DNA from: Deroplatys truncata
Lineage: Eukaryota; Arthropoda; Insecta; Mantodea; Mantidae
DNA length: 64,000 bases
Reading direction: 5' to 3'
NCBI GenBank assembly: GCA_030765065.1
Contig: CM060984.1
Location: 105,629,488-105,693,487, forward strand
Part shown: positions 45,226-58,084 of the stretch, piece after piece
Numbering within the stretch: the stretch's first letter is position 1
Layout of the letters: each line of letters starts with the position of its first letter
Program-made: the position numbers and the translations under genes
The notes under the pieces: generated by a model
Seen by the model: the letters and a program-made list of their open reading frames with translations, nothing else
What the model was told of the DNA's origin: nothing
The model's database searches: none

Positions 45226-46147
45226 TTTTTTAGATGAACCCTGATCCCTTCTAATGGTGGCACACAGACAACCTTTAACAGAGTCCAACACTTGGATTAT
45301 CCCTAGAGACGAAACAATAAAAGAAAGTGAACAGTGTCCTTTATGAGAGAGTATACAGCATTTAATGCAAAAATATAATGTTCTAGAAATCCTAAGTGTT
45401 TAGTAATGGCATTATACTGAACATATATAAGAACATTTTCGGTTTTCGCCATCAACTTGGGTGTCAATTTCACATATTTGGATTTAATTAAACGTCACAC
45501 CCAGTGAGAAGGATGCAGAATTTGAAAATGTAGCCCAAACTTCCATCGGTAAGCTTGAAGGAGATGATAATATCACCGTTTAGTACAATACATTCTATGC
45601 CATGGATTTACGGATTTTATTACTATTATAACTTCAATGAAGGTATACAAATTAATTCGAAAAATGAAGATTTAGAAAAACTTTCTATTGAACTACTTAA
45701 ATTCACATAAGAAAATCTTCACTTCATCTGAATGGCATTTACAACCCAACTTTTGCTGCATTAAAGCATACAGCTGCACTATAAAAACCCAAAAGTGTGC
45801 AGAAACTTCTCAGGCTTCTACAAAGTGTTCTAAAAAAAACAAATATTTATGATGCTTGCTGACATGTCTAAAGGGGTCAAGGCAAAGTAGTAACAATGAA
45901 AACGATTCAGCCTATTATATAATACTGAGGGTTTAATAAGTGTACCTTGGCGTCATTGTTTTGAGTCAATTGCTTGATGCTAGTGTCAGTTCCTAGAGGA
46001 ATGACGTAACGTAATACACGAATGACGGAGAAGTTGCCTATAAAGCACGGCGTTGAGTACGAAGAGTACTAATACCGTAACGACCTGTCATGGCAGGAAT
46101 GTGAATTGTTTTGAAACACTGAGGCGAGTATCTGCTTTGAACCGAGC
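45226..46147. other. No gene recognised
   Basis: No coding motif or repeat boundary seen. Confidence 0.45.
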
Positions 46148-46565
46148 TAGATGGCTCCGGGGTAACATGTGAAACACGCATTCTCGAGCTCGTTTTGTGG
46201 TGACCGTCCCTCTGACCATGGGTTTTTCATGCTTTTCCCTGACTGACAAAGGCAGTGTATTCTACCACGGCTTTCCTCTCATTTCATTTCCCGTTCATGT
46301 TTCAGGTTGACTCTGTAGCTGTGGTTCGGTCGATGTCGGGCAAATGGCGCAGAGACTTGCGTTTTGGAAATGTTTCCCCAGTCCTACTGGAGAGACTCCT
46401 CCGAGCGGCCCTCCTTGGCACGGTGGTCAAGCCTAGAACTGTTAGGGAACTCTGTGCGTCTCTATCCAATTGCGCCGGCTTCGCTCCGTAATCCCGTGTC
46501 TCCTATGGTTCCTTCACCTCATCCGTTCTTTCCGGGGTATATGTACAATAGATCCTTTTGAGGAT
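46148..46565 (+). mobile_element. SINE family G, copy 2
   Basis: The head CGAGCTAGATGGCTCCGGGG has an A-box-like segment; the B-box is degraded. The body has 'gggtttttcatgcttttccc', 'ttcatgtttcaggttgac', and a 3' end 'gaactctgtgcgtctctatcc' to 'caatagatccttttgagga', matching G1. Open frames at 46255-46561 follow the repeat. Confidence 0.75.
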
Positions 46566-47944
46566 CGCAGTGCCAGGTGCCCCCTCCGTTTTCTAGTACA
46601 GTTCAGTCTGGAAAGAGGATTAAAACCATTGATTATTTACATCTCTTCAACGCTCCTAGCACTTGACACTCGTTCAGACTGTATGCCGTGCTGCTTAGGC
46701 AACTTTTCTGACACAGATGTCAAAGATTCTGCGGAAGCACTAGGAGAATTGAGTTCCAGGTCCAGAGGCTACACAAGTGACGTCATAAGCAATTATTATA
46801 TCAAACTTTGAAATGAACATCCATTATACGATATATACATATAATACGTAATTTATGTCATGGAATTAACTAAAGAGAATATACATCTGCGGAATGAATG
46901 CTGTGTTAAGGCCCGATTACTCTCTATGACGTCACAAGGAGAATAGTTTCTAATTTCAATCAGTGCTTTGTCCCTACTTGTAAGCTATACATCTGAGTTA
47001 TCGGATATAGGATGTGGGTACGTATGCAGGTAATATGGTAATATAAAGCACGTTCGACCCAAGACCGTGGGGGTAAAAGTTATGAAAAAGGGAGTTTCCT
47101 TACGCATTAAAAATATATATGTGATGGAAGATGGAAGGGAGCTAATTTATGAAATGAAAGATCAATGGTAACCATGATATATTCTGCCTACGTAATGGCC
47201 ATTTCCGCAGATGGCATTTCAACTATGCTATGCTCGCCTCGCCAAGCCATGTAGACCTAAGCCCAAACACATACTTGTGTTTCACACGCCCACGGTCACT
47301 TGAAAGCTGAAGTGTAATGGCCAGAAGACTTGCTGATAGCAAAGGCGCGGTCATGCAAAGTCTTCACTCCGATTTCCCTCATCGCATCGAAGCACTTTGC
47401 AGGGTTTACACTGGAATGATCCATTCTCTTGATTATACATGGGGATATTCTGCGGTTGATTATGGAAGCCGATATAGGGATCATAACGGATTAATTATTA
47501 GGATCAGGAAGCCATGTAGAGGAGGTTAGACTTTAACCTCGTATAGTTGGCTAGCGTGGGTAGAGACAAAAACCGTAATTCTGTGTATGATCTGTACAGT
47601 CCTCATCCAGCCTGGCTTCCTAGAAACAACACATAAAGTAAATATTGCCAACAGTAAACTATAGTATTTCCCAACTTTATGGTAGATGAATGTTTGATAG
47701 CGCGTTTTTAACATACCAAATTTTCTCACAATGGTGGAGTATTTTAGTATTTTAAATAACACGTCTGTTTCATCTGCTATACCTAATACTTGAGCGCAGA
47801 TTACAAAAGTGTAATTAAATACATTCTAAATAAAAATGCAACATTTTATTTAAAAACTTTAAAAACAGGGCAAACGAACTAGAGTAAATTACCACAATGC
47901 CTTTGATCATAGTGTAACTAAATAATGTACGTACATTTAGTGAA
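46566..47944. other. No gene recognised
   Basis: Open frames at 46470-46811 and 47296-47529 (both strands) lack motifs that I recognise. No repeat ends are seen. Confidence 0.45.
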
Positions 47945-48160
47945 TTTATAATCGGCTGGCGATTGAGCTCGAATCGAGTACTTCTGTGAGCGCTGGGGAC
48001 AACTAGACTTTGTTCACAAGATTGTGTACATTATTGTAGTAGTTATAATGGGGAACACAATTATAAACACAAAAGTCTTCCGAAAAAATAATTCATATAC
48101 GAGATTCCAAACAGATGCTTTACAACGTTTCAAGAAGGAAAATTTGTAAGCAAAACGCAC
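47945..48160 (-). repeat. Dispersed segment K, copy 2
   Basis: Inverted relative to 33036-33300. On minus, a short hydrophobic frame (RKTFVFIIVFPIITTT) is open here but interrupted in copy 1. Confidence 0.65.
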
Positions 48161-50163
48161 TTTATTGATTTATGGCTCTCAAGTGAAGTATTACTAAAGG
48201 TCGTTACAGTGCCACGCTCACTGCAGTACTCTTAGCTCATTAGTAGATAGTTAACTTCTATTCTTAAGGTTAAAGTTTAAATCTCCGTGGAACTACTCAA
48301 AGTTTTTGTTTTTCATTTTAAACACATGAGTAAAAACATAACAGGTTTTATTCATTTTATGTATGTGGTGTTTATTTTGTAGTCCGTCATACTGGTAGAT
48401 GGAAATCATGACATTAATTTATCGTTCGGGAGGAGGTTTCATATTTAGTCAATTTAATTTTATGATAAAAACCTTCACCATTATTGTAATTATATTTGAA
48501 AGTAAAATAAAGTAACACGAGTAATATTGTTAATCAACTATTTTGCAGTAAAACGAGTTTAAATAAAATATAACAATCCACTATAGAAAATCAAACTCAA
48601 GTTGTTTGCGTAGAAGCTAAATAGTTTAACCACCGCTCCATGCCAAGCGAGGTATCGAGGTAGCCCAAATCGGTGCCTTGTGACTGGTATTATAGAGTTA
48701 GCCAAAGAAGCGCACAGAAGCTGACGTTTGTGAACTTCGTCTCTTCACTCGAAGAACTGAAAAAAAAATTAACTGTTGAAGTTTAATCACATATGTGAAG
48801 TTTTTCACATATAATCTGCTTATTACCGATGACGACTAAATAAAAGCATGCATTTGGATTGTGGTTAATTTATTCCCTACCCGAACGCCATGCGAAGGAT
48901 TTGTCGTTCACAGAATTTGTAACACTCACTTGTTTATATACGATAAAGATATAGTCTGTGTGTGGACTTTAGAAGGATAACCTAAAGTCCCCTTTTCTCC
49001 ACGCATTGTTTTGAAATTCCTTAGCAGTCCCTTTGCAGTTACAAATGGATACTCATTAAAAAAGTAATTATCAATTAAATATTTTCAGATAAGATAACAT
49101 ACGAAGGACAAAACGATTAAAGATAATAAACGCTATATCTTTTAATATCGCAGTATGTCGCACATCTAGAACAGGGTTGTTACTGGAGGGCGCACGAGGT
49201 TTAACCAACTTCCCCTGTTTTGTTCATCGATTTGCCTATAGCCTAAGGAGCTTCTATTCTATTAGCACATTGCCGCTGTGAAGTTCGACCATCCCCAACA
49301 TACAAAGCTGGTGGGAGAAAAGAGAATGACACCGAATGTCACAAAATAGCACGCCTGATCTATCTATAAAATCTACAGTATGAGATTGTTAGTTTCGCGA
49401 TCATTAGCATGCAATACATGTCGGGAAATGAATTATCTTTCCTTCTTAAATTCTGTTAATGATATTCCCCTGTTTTCCTTTTAGACTGTAAAAAAGGTGT
49501 TTTTGTTTCTTGTTAGTGGTGAGCTTTGGAATAAAGAAGCAATGACGGCGGTATATTTTATTTCTGCTAATCTCACAACACAACATAATTCCACCTTCTA
49601 GAGAAAGGGGTGAGGAATTATTCGCATACGCCTTAACCTGGACGACAGCGGCGACATTTATATGAGAGCCTTCATTTGGAACATGGAGACGAAGGTTAAA
49701 GTTATTGACACCATTGAAGGCATTAGGAAAACATACTTTAAGATAGTGTAGCATGAAAATACAACGTTTAAATGTATTAAAACACTTTCGTCTTATTCCT
49801 TCGTTTTTATTATATTACCTACATTTTATTTTTGTGCTAAAATTCAATGAAGCATACCTTAACGGTATTTCGGCAGTGGTAACTAGCTTGTAATGTTACC
49901 CTTCAAAGTTCGGCAATGTTTTGTGGAAGGCAAAGTACCCTGCTAACCCAATGGTTATGCTTCAAGAACACGAGAAGGTCACGCTGGCAGAGGGTTGCGC
50001 TAAATTTGTCAGTACCAACATAAAACGCTGCTTTCCATCATAGGCCAATATTTATGTACAACTATATACATTACAAATATGTATAATACCGAATTTTTTC
50101 ACGTTTGGGGGAAACTTATATAAAATGCTTGATAAATCAATATTTTCAAACAGAAATTTTTAT
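48161..50163. other. No gene recognised; one unassigned open frame
   Basis: A 102-codon minus-strand frame at 49446-49754 is less AT-biased than its surroundings and not obviously repeat-derived. I recognise no family. Confidence 0.4.
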
Positions 50164-50440
50164 TGCTCCATTTATAACCCGCCTTTAACTGCATAGTTAT
50201 ACCGGGCGGTCTTTTTCCGTTGGAAAATATTGGCAATGGTATATACTCGTATATATTGTACTTGGATTTCTAGTTTTTCTTTGGTTTTTACACATTAAAT
50301 CACAGTTACACTCACACCCTCACTCATACCTCCAGACTCTGGTGAGGATAGGCAATAATTGTGGCTAGAGGAAATATTCTCACCCCCCAGCCAGGAATCG
50401 AAACCGGGACCCTTCCCACAGCAGGTAGGTACTCCAAAAC
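50164..50440 (-). mobile_element. SINE family H, copy 2
   Basis: The B-box on minus (CCCGGTTTCGATTCCTGG) lies near 50395-50412, and the body is collinear with 14468-14722. Confidence 0.7.
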
Positions 50441-50877
50441 AAAATTTATAACAACAAATATGTAGTGTTCGATTATTACTAAGGAACTTAAAATATTCTT
50501 TATTGTTCATTTTTGAAAAAGAATGCTTAATAAAGTTAACAGTAAGGAATGCAAACTATAGATGCACTACAAAACGACTATTTAAATGATTTATAACAGA
50601 ATTCCATAGTTTTCTTGCAAAACTTTGAAATGCCTCTATAAAACTAATGTGTTTATGGACTGAAATTCTGAGGGGATCTTTTCCTTTTTATTGGAGGTAA
50701 ATATGAAGCATACCAGTTCCTCGAAAATGGGATTGAAGATTGAAATGAAATGGAAGTGAAAGAGCGTAGAAATTTTAAATGGCAATTATCGTGTTAGAAA
50801 GGGCCTAACAGATTGGCACTTTCAGAGACACTAACAGGACTCGAGATATTTTTACGAGTAGAAAATTCATTTTTAAT
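50441..50877. other. No gene recognised
   Basis: Nothing nameable. Confidence 0.5.
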
Positions 50878-51722
50878 TTTCTATATAGTAGGTAGAGAAG
50901 CTATTGCATTTTATCGAAAATCCGATACTGATATTCTACCGAAAATATATGTTTAGAGGTCCCCTTAATCAAAAGGTTTTAGAAAAAGTTCGGGGTATGT
51001 ATGTGTCTCTGTCTGTGTCTTTGAATAACATAACTTAAAAACAAAAGTCGGATACACACCAAACTGGTATTTCTGTTCAGTATCTTACAAAAATGCGAAT
51101 ATTTTCAAGAAAATCACGCACCACCAACTACCCGTTACATTGTTTAATTTTCTCAAAAATTGCTCCTACGATTTTGATTAAAACACCATACATTAAAGAT
51201 ATTTAAATGACTAATGAAACGTATATATTGAATTTTCTGGAAATAGCCTGCGAAGCTCTCTTCATTCAGAAGGAATTTTTCTATAATATTGTATAACTGG
51301 TAAATGTTAAGCTATAGATAGAAACACACTACATAGAAATGTAGATTTCTGTAAAATATACATATTTCAAATAACCTTTTTATGGCGTCATCCATTTCCG
51401 AGATATCTGCTGTTATTGGCTTGATTTGTTCAAATCTTTGTCTTCTTTTAACATCCTTCGACATTCAGTTGTTTCTTGCAATTTCATGGGAAGAGTAAGG
51501 AATTTTAAGGCGAGTATATGGCGTCCAGTTCTTAAACTCTTGACTATCGTAATTGTTCCTTGCATTTATAACTAAAGGTGTAATTTAAATGCTTCTGCCA
51601 AGGTTTTTCTCGATTAAAATGAAGTAGATAGATAGAAAAGTAAGATTTCCTAACAATTTTAATACTCATTAATAAATGATAGACGATACAGGAAGCCATG
51701 TGAATGTAATACATCAGATATT
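50878..51722 (+). mobile_element. Family A element, copy 11 (diverged subfamily)
   Basis: Runs from 'ctatatagtaggtagagaag' to 'gtgaatgtaatacatcag' plus a T-run. It shares with 30365-30665 distal blocks that differ from copies 2-4 and 19, defining a second subfamily. Confidence 0.8.
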
Positions 51723-52117
51723 TTTTTTTCAGTTACCCTTAGGACACTCCTATTCGTCTTCGACAAACGATTCGTAACCCAATGTAATATCATTTCTCCT
51801 GTATGTTGTTGCTCTTTGTATCTGAAGTAGAAAGAAGGCTATCTCCAGGCTTCTCATCCAGTACATGAGGTTGGAGAAGTATAATGGAAGCATATAGCGT
51901 TTCATCTGTAGCTGGCATCAGCAGCAGAAGTTGATAACACTGCTTTATTCGCAATATACCTACATCATTTTTGTTGCAACTATAATGAACATTCTGAACA
52001 ATGTGTACCATAGAGCTGTCAAACATTGTTACTGTTTCGAAAGAGTCCCCTGTTTAAGGAGCCTAGCTTCAAAGGTACCCCAATCAAGTTTGAACGTATA
52101 GCCTAATTTAGGTAGTA
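51723..52117. other. No gene recognised
   Basis: A 78-codon minus frame at 51790-52026 has no motif that I recognise. Confidence 0.45.
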
Positions 52118-52885
52118 ACAAAATCTGAAGTGTTACATTCACATGACTTCCCCTACCCTCTATAGTTTATTAATTAGTACAGAAACTATTCTTTATGAAG
52201 CATAGTTTTCTGTCTACTTCATTTTAATGGAGATAGAGTCAGATGTTTAAGAAAGACTCTATTAAAACTTCATTCTTTTTCCATGCAATCGGGAAAAACA
52301 CTTAAAAATCGATAGGACTTGAAAAGAATGATAAAAGTATTGAACAATTCGAACCATAGCTAATGGATATCTCGGAAATGGCTTATGCCACAGAAAAAGT
52401 TGTTTGAAATAAATTGTTTTTTTAAAGAGATCTACATTGTTTGTGTAGTACGTTTTCGTCTATTGCTTATCGTTTACCAGTTATACAAGGTTACACAAAA
52501 TTCATTCTGAATGAAGAGGTCTTCACAGGCTATTCCCAGAAAATTCAAAATGTAAATTTTGTATATCATGTGAATATCTTTAACATATAGTATTTTAATC
52601 ATAATCGTTAGTGTAATTTTTTTAGAAAAGCAAAAAGTTCGGAAAATGTTTTATCAAAAGGATAGTTGAAATAGGGGGGATTTTCTTGGAAATCTTCGAT
52701 TCGTATCTTATACTTGACTTTTCATTTTTGAGTTATGCTGTTCAGAAACAGACACACAGAGACTCCTTTCTAAAAATGTTTTCTTTTGGGTTCAGGGGGC
52801 TGAAAACATATATTTCCCGTGAAATCCCGACAATGAATTTTTGGATGGAATACAATGCTTTCCCTACTTACTACACGTAGTAGAA
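52118..52885 (-). mobile_element. Family A element, copy 12
   Basis: Begins ATCTGAAGTGTTACATTCAC and ends 'actacacgtagtagaaaaga'. Near full length, second subfamily. Confidence 0.8.
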
Positions 52886-53419
52886 AAGAATCATCCTCTA
52901 TATTGATCAGGCTAACCAGATCCAGTCTACTGCTGGATTATGCTAAAACTCTTTCCTAGATAGTCTGTTTTCATCGATAGTGTGGCATGGCATTTTGATA
53001 TAGATAAACATTAAAATGTCAGTTTAAAATGTTCACCTACCTAAGCAGACAGATTTCCTTATAATAATGTTTCATAAAGCTTCATCAATATTTGAAATTT
53101 CATTCAACTTCGTTGTAGACCACGTTATCACCATCATTGTGCACAAAATGTTGAAAATAAGTTGCTTTATATCCAGAGAAAGTGATAAAAACTTTTTATT
53201 CACTGTCTCTGTGATCTGGTATTGTCATGCTAGCCTTCAAATACAGAGGTCTCGGGTTCTACCACTAACAATTGTAATTCGAATACCGTATATTGTAGAT
53301 ATTTGCAGAAGAAAATGTACTTTTTAAATTTTCTGCGAACAACCAGTAAATAGCTGAATGATTTTTGTTTACTTTTGTTAATCTGGTAAACCGTAAGATA
53401 TGGGCTAAACTTACTACAT
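52886..53419. other. No gene recognised
   Basis: An 86-codon plus frame at 53067-53327 without motif. Nothing else. Confidence 0.45.
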
Positions 53420-53695
53420 CACTACATGTCAGGGGTCCTAAAAACATGTATTTACGTTGAAATCTTGGTATCGAATTTTTGGGTGGAATGAAATACCTTC
53501 TCTTTCTACTATGTATCTCAATAACAGCTTCAATGTTATACTCTCTATAAGATATTTAAATAAATACAAAATATTATTATGAGTTTTTTCTTCTGGACGT
53601 AAACATTTATTAGTAACTTTATTAAGTTTAGAATTTATTGTTTTAAGATTACTTTTTTAGTGTGTAATCCTTGATACGTGGTAGAGAAAGTAAAA
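53420..53695 (-). mobile_element. Family A terminal fragment with about 150-bp insertion
   Basis: 53420-53514 gives the usual 'catgtatttacgttgaaat' to 'tttctactatgta'. The last bases 'tacgtggtagagaaagtaa' appear only at 53672-53690. The intervening AT-rich piece is an insertion of unknown origin. Confidence 0.6.
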
Positions 53696-54369
53696 ACGAT
53701 ATTTCTTATTGCGATCTGTAGATTTGTAACATTTGGGATCCATAGAGTGGAGCGCAGTGATTTCAGGTTAATTTCCCCCTTGACTGAGTGCATATGTAGA
53801 GTAAGTAGACATGACCCTCTTATTTCCACAGTGCAGTCAACATTTGTTATTGGTGACCAAGATTACAAACCTAGTGATCAGTAACGACAAACACATAAGC
53901 TAAAAACCCTATAGGTTCAGAGAATCATAGTGAAATATTAGCTTAACTCCTTACAGCTTTATTATGCAAACTTATGAGACAAAGCTATGCTTATAAGTTT
54001 TTGTTATGCGACAGTTTTTACAACACTGGGATTTTGTGCTTCATTTAAGTCTCTCCCATTAAAGAGTGATTAAAACCTCCTGGAAATAGGACGCAACGTA
54101 TGTTATACATCAGGCTCAGAGAAAACGGTTCTCTCTCTCTGTCTCTCATACACACATTCGCACACATAATTTGTACTTAACCAAGTACATAAAACAGTAA
54201 TCACAGGTCGTAGGAAGTTTAGCTTTTGTAATTAGGTTCGCCGCATTCAGTCCGCTGTGGTCTGAGAGTAATTAACTTTGCAACAACATAACACATAACA
54301 GAGTAAAAATAAAATATTTTACTAAATCTTATTCGTCTAATTAGGTACATGTGGAACATGACTTGAAAC
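53696..54369. other. No gene recognised
   Basis: Contains a short CT run near 54131-54147. No coding motif seen. Confidence 0.45.
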
Positions 54370-54497
54370 TTAAATGAAAAATATAGTGTTACATTCACAT
54401 TTATCTACCCACTCCTCAACAAACTAGTCTCACAAAAGGGTAATCATCTAGTTCATGTTAATCGAGAATAATATTTGCTGAAAGGCTTTATTATATA

Positions 54498-55220
54498 GGT
54501 TGTCTAATAAGTTCGTTCGCTTTTCGTTACGTTTCAACCACTAAGAACGCCTGGGAAGACACCTCACCCGCAACATAGCTACGACAGCGTAGTTGCCGAA
54601 CTTTCCGTTTACAAACTTTAAACACAAAGTCGTTCAAAAGATAAATAACTATGGCAGTTAGGTTTTGTAAATAAACTATTTATTTCCAGAATATACACCA
54701 TTATTGTAGACAACACGTTGTATTGCTAAGTTCCTGGCTACAGTAGCACGAACTAAATTGCGCTCCAATGCCAACACCCAGTTGTAATTCGTGGATTGTT
54801 GACTATCGTTTCATGAATTCTTTTCACGTCCCTAACCATTGTCTTTTAGGAAGAAATTCCCAGCTCGAAATCGACTAAACCACTTTTTATATGCTCGCTT
54901 CGTAACAGCATCTTCCCCGTAGACAGCACAAATTTTCTGCCGGCATTGTGAGGCGGTTTTACCCTTAGGATAGTAAAACAGCATAAGATGTCGGAAATGT
55001 TCCTTTTTGCTTTCCATAGTTTGTAAACACAAGTTCACGCCGTTCTATCCGACGTCAGTCACAAATACATACTGACATATCCAATAGTGAGTCTGGTTGT
55101 TCTCTAAGTTGTAGGGTGGTTAGGCAACTGGGTTAACTTGAGTGTACAGAGGGTTCAAGGTTTTCAGGCGCTATAGGTGGCACTTGCGAGCAAAATGAAC
55201 GAATTTATGAGACAACCCAA
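54498..55220 (-). mobile_element. Internally deleted mariner
   Basis: Bounded by TA on both sides. The left end GGTTGTCTAATAAGTTCGTTCG and the right end, reversed, TTGGGTTGTCTCATAAATTCGTTC are the terminal repeats. The total of 723 bp is about half an intact mariner. It retains both transposase ends but lacks the middle, including all three catalytic aspartates. Confidence 0.9.
54655..55038 (-). pseudogene. Mariner transposase remnant (N-terminus joined to C-terminus)
   Basis: 54832-55038 encodes MESKKEHFRHLMLFYY, GKTASQCRQKICAVYGEDAV and KKWFSRFRAGNFFLKD, the helix-turn-helix region of one mariner group. Directly after the deletion point, 54830-54655 encodes a C-terminal stretch with QRVVYNNGVYILE, the usual last residues. 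It is non-functional. Confidence 0.85.
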
Positions 55221-55793
55221 TACATTTTATTACAAGTAGAAGGAGGATGCAGTAGACTTAAGCGAAAGTAATCTCCATCGCTATGTGATGGCTTTGAAAT
55301 TCCGTTCTCTTTGCATTATCACCATAAAAAGGAACAAAAAAAACCAAGAGCTTCACTTAGAACTCGAAAAAGGACTTAAAATATTCGGAAATTCAAACCA
55401 ATAACAAAGAATATCTCGGAAATGGCTAACGGCACAAAAATTTTATTTTACATAAATTGTGTGCTTTGAGATAATCTACATTTTAGGTGCAGTAAAATTT
55501 TCTTCCATCTCTTACAATTTAACAATTATACAAAAGTCACAAAATGAAGAGGACTTCGTAGCTATTACCAGAAAATTCAAAATATGCATTTTATTTTTAA
55601 TGCAGACATGAATCATGCAGATTTTTGAGTTATGCCGTTCACACACCACACATACATTCATTTTTCTAAAAATATTTTTTTATATTTAAAGATTCTCTAA
55701 GCTTGTATTTATAATGAAATGTCGATATAGAGTTTAGATGGAATGTTATACTTCCTCTATTTCCTATAAGTAACTATTAGAGAAAGTAAAAAT

Positions 55794-56674
55794 GTAATTT
55801 TGGGCAATTTTTGCCATCTATTCTTTCCACAAACGGAAAGAATCCTTGCGAATTAAAATTGCTATCAAGCCACCAATTCGCTGAAACCCAATTTCAGAGT
55901 TCACTAAACACTTAGCATATTAAGATTTCCAGACCACTCAAAGAACATCTTTTGGTTTTAAAGGCAGCGGTTTGCTTTAAAAACAAAAAATCTAGGTAGA
56001 GTTAAAGTTGCGAGTGGAACTATAAACTGTTCTGATAGCCCCCTTGAGCTGGAGCGTAGTCGAGTATGAAGCGGCAACTCGAGTTAAGCCATGCGCCAGC
56101 AATCGATATCTATCGGAACTTTCCTTCATATATCACGCCTTAAAATTTTAATCAGTTTGTGCTGCATCTTGAGTTGGTAAAGCGGAGCTTCTCGCTGTGG
56201 GAATTAGATTCTGTTCCTCGTGAGAAGGTAGTTCGCAGTGCATAACAGCTCTGACTACATCTGTCGCGAGTGCGCCTGAGGGGATATTAACAATGGAACT
56301 ATTCTGTTGAGGAAGATAGGCCTTTTAGAACAATGTTGGTAGGATTTCTACCGTGTTGTTGGCAATAAAGGTCCAACCCATACCCTGGGGTTAACCTACC
56401 GGGGTATTTATCCTCAGAGCAAAACTTCAGCTTGCTGAAAGGAAGTTTATCGCTATTTACACGGAAACTGAGCTACTGGCTTATGCAACATTATCCAATC
56501 ATCCTTCAACAAGACTGTTTAATATAATGTTTAAACAAAATATAGGATTAGTAGATTATATACGCGCTTTCACTTTGATTTCTTATACCTAACTATACAT
56601 TTTGATTCCTCATAATTAGACATCGGATTTGTATCCACTGAAATAATTAAAGTATACACTATAATTTAAAAAAA
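55794..56674. other. No gene recognised; possible decayed tRNA-like SINE
   Basis: Around 56165-56230, 'gagttggtaaagcggagc' followed by 'ttagattctgttcctcg' resembles A- and B-boxes but is too degraded to be sure. Nothing else is nameable. Confidence 0.35.
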
Positions 56675-56729
56675 AATCTGATGTGACACACTCACATGAC
56701 TATCTATACTTTCTATCGTTTATTACTAG

Positions 56730-56761
<32 letters not shown>

Positions 56762-57390
56762 CTTATTAAAGCTTGTCTTTTCTATTCGCTTCATTTTAAT
56801 CTAAATAAATCTTTGCTGAAATACCTGCATTACACATTTATTTATAGATACAAAGAGAACAGCAATGGTCAGATGTTTAAGCACTGGACGCTATATGCTA
56901 GCCTTAAAATCCATACTGTTTCCATGCAATTGCGAAAAACAACTGAAAATCGATTAGACTTGAATACTTACAAGAATCACTTTCTTATTAATTCTAATCC
57001 TTGGGTTACTCCATGAGTGAAATCAAGGATCTCTCTAAGACAATGACAAGTATTTAACAGTTCAAACCTTTAATAAGGAATACCTCAGAAACGGCTTATG
57101 CCACAGAAAAACTTATTTGAAGTAAATTGTGTGTTTTAAAGAGATCTATATTTTCTGTGTAGTACGTTTTCGTCTATCGCTTAACGTTTAACGGTTATGC
57201 AAAATTATACAAAATTCTTTCTGAATGAAGAGGGCTTCACAGGCTATTCCCAGAAAATTCAAGATTAGATTTTAATTGTCATGTAAATATCTTTAGTATA
57301 TAATATTTAATGAAAGTCGTTAGAGCCACTTTTTAACAGATCAAAATGTTCGAAACATATTCCATTTAAAGTGTAGTTTGGTGGGGGAAA
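56675..57390 (-). mobile_element. Family A element, copy 15 (truncated)
   Basis: Starts after an A-run with ATCTGATGTGACACACTCAC, contains a (TA)n run at 56730-56758, and is cut off near 'aaagtgtagtttggtgggg', so it lacks the ACTTTCTC end. Confidence 0.75.
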
Positions 57391-57835
57391 ATGTAAATTT
57401 CATTAAAACACACAATTTATGTCTTACACTTTTTTTGTCGAGTGAACCATTTCTGGTATATTCCTTGTTATTTGTTTGAACTTTCTAACACTTTTTCTCA
57501 AATCGGAATTCGTTATTCTTTTTTTAATTCCTCTACTGGGTATAGTAAGCCGAGGAAGTATTGTATTCCACCCAAAAAAATCGATATTTGGAGATTTCAT
57601 CGGAAATGTATTGAGGGCTCTGAATCCAATAAAAGCATTTTTAGAAAAAAGTCCGTGTGTGTTTGTGTCTGTCCGTCTGTGTGTCTGTGAATAGTAGATA
57701 TAACTCAAAAGCTAAAAGTCGGATCAACCCCAAAATCTCCTCACACCAAACTACCGTTTACATAGAATATTTTTCAATTTTTTTTTATTCTGAGAAGTGG
57801 CTCTAACGATAGTTAGAGTTAGAGTTATAGTTATA
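57391..57835 (+). mobile_element. Family A fragments, nested
   Basis: 57391-57524 is a middle fragment ('cattaaaacacacaatttatg' to 'ggaattcgttattctttttt'). At the same internal T-run used by copy 3 a new start follows, 'cctctactgggtatagtaag', running to about 57835. It seems to be another insertion at that T-run. Confidence 0.65.
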
Positions 57836-58084
57836 TATAATGTCTGAAATGTATTTATTTTATAATCAATATTCATTTCTATATTAAAGCTGATATCTAT
57901 GTAAAGGTTGCAAGCCTATTACCGCTACACCTTTTTAATGTAAAAAAGACTACAATGAAACATACTATTGCTAAAAAATACAATTCTATAATATTTATGA
58001 GTATTTCAAATATAATATCCCTAATTTTTAATTGCTTTAGCTTATTATGAAGATCCAAATTATACTGTCCTGTATGATGTATAT

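Larger units (their letters stand above)
54370..55793 (-). mobile_element. Family A element, copy 14, interrupted by a mariner derivative
   Basis: Left part 54370-54497, right part 55221-55793 ending 'taagtaactattagagaaagt'. The two parts join collinearly at 'ttattata / tacattttattacaag' once the mariner derivative is removed. Confidence 0.8.

Noticed and set aside
47945-48160. G-protein-coupled receptor exon, from a short hydrophobic stretch
   Set aside because: The hydrophobic frame is about 18 residues long, ends in a stop and is broken in the second copy. It is not enough to name a family.
56730-56758. (TA)n run as a regulatory element
   Set aside because: It is a simple repeat inside a family A copy.
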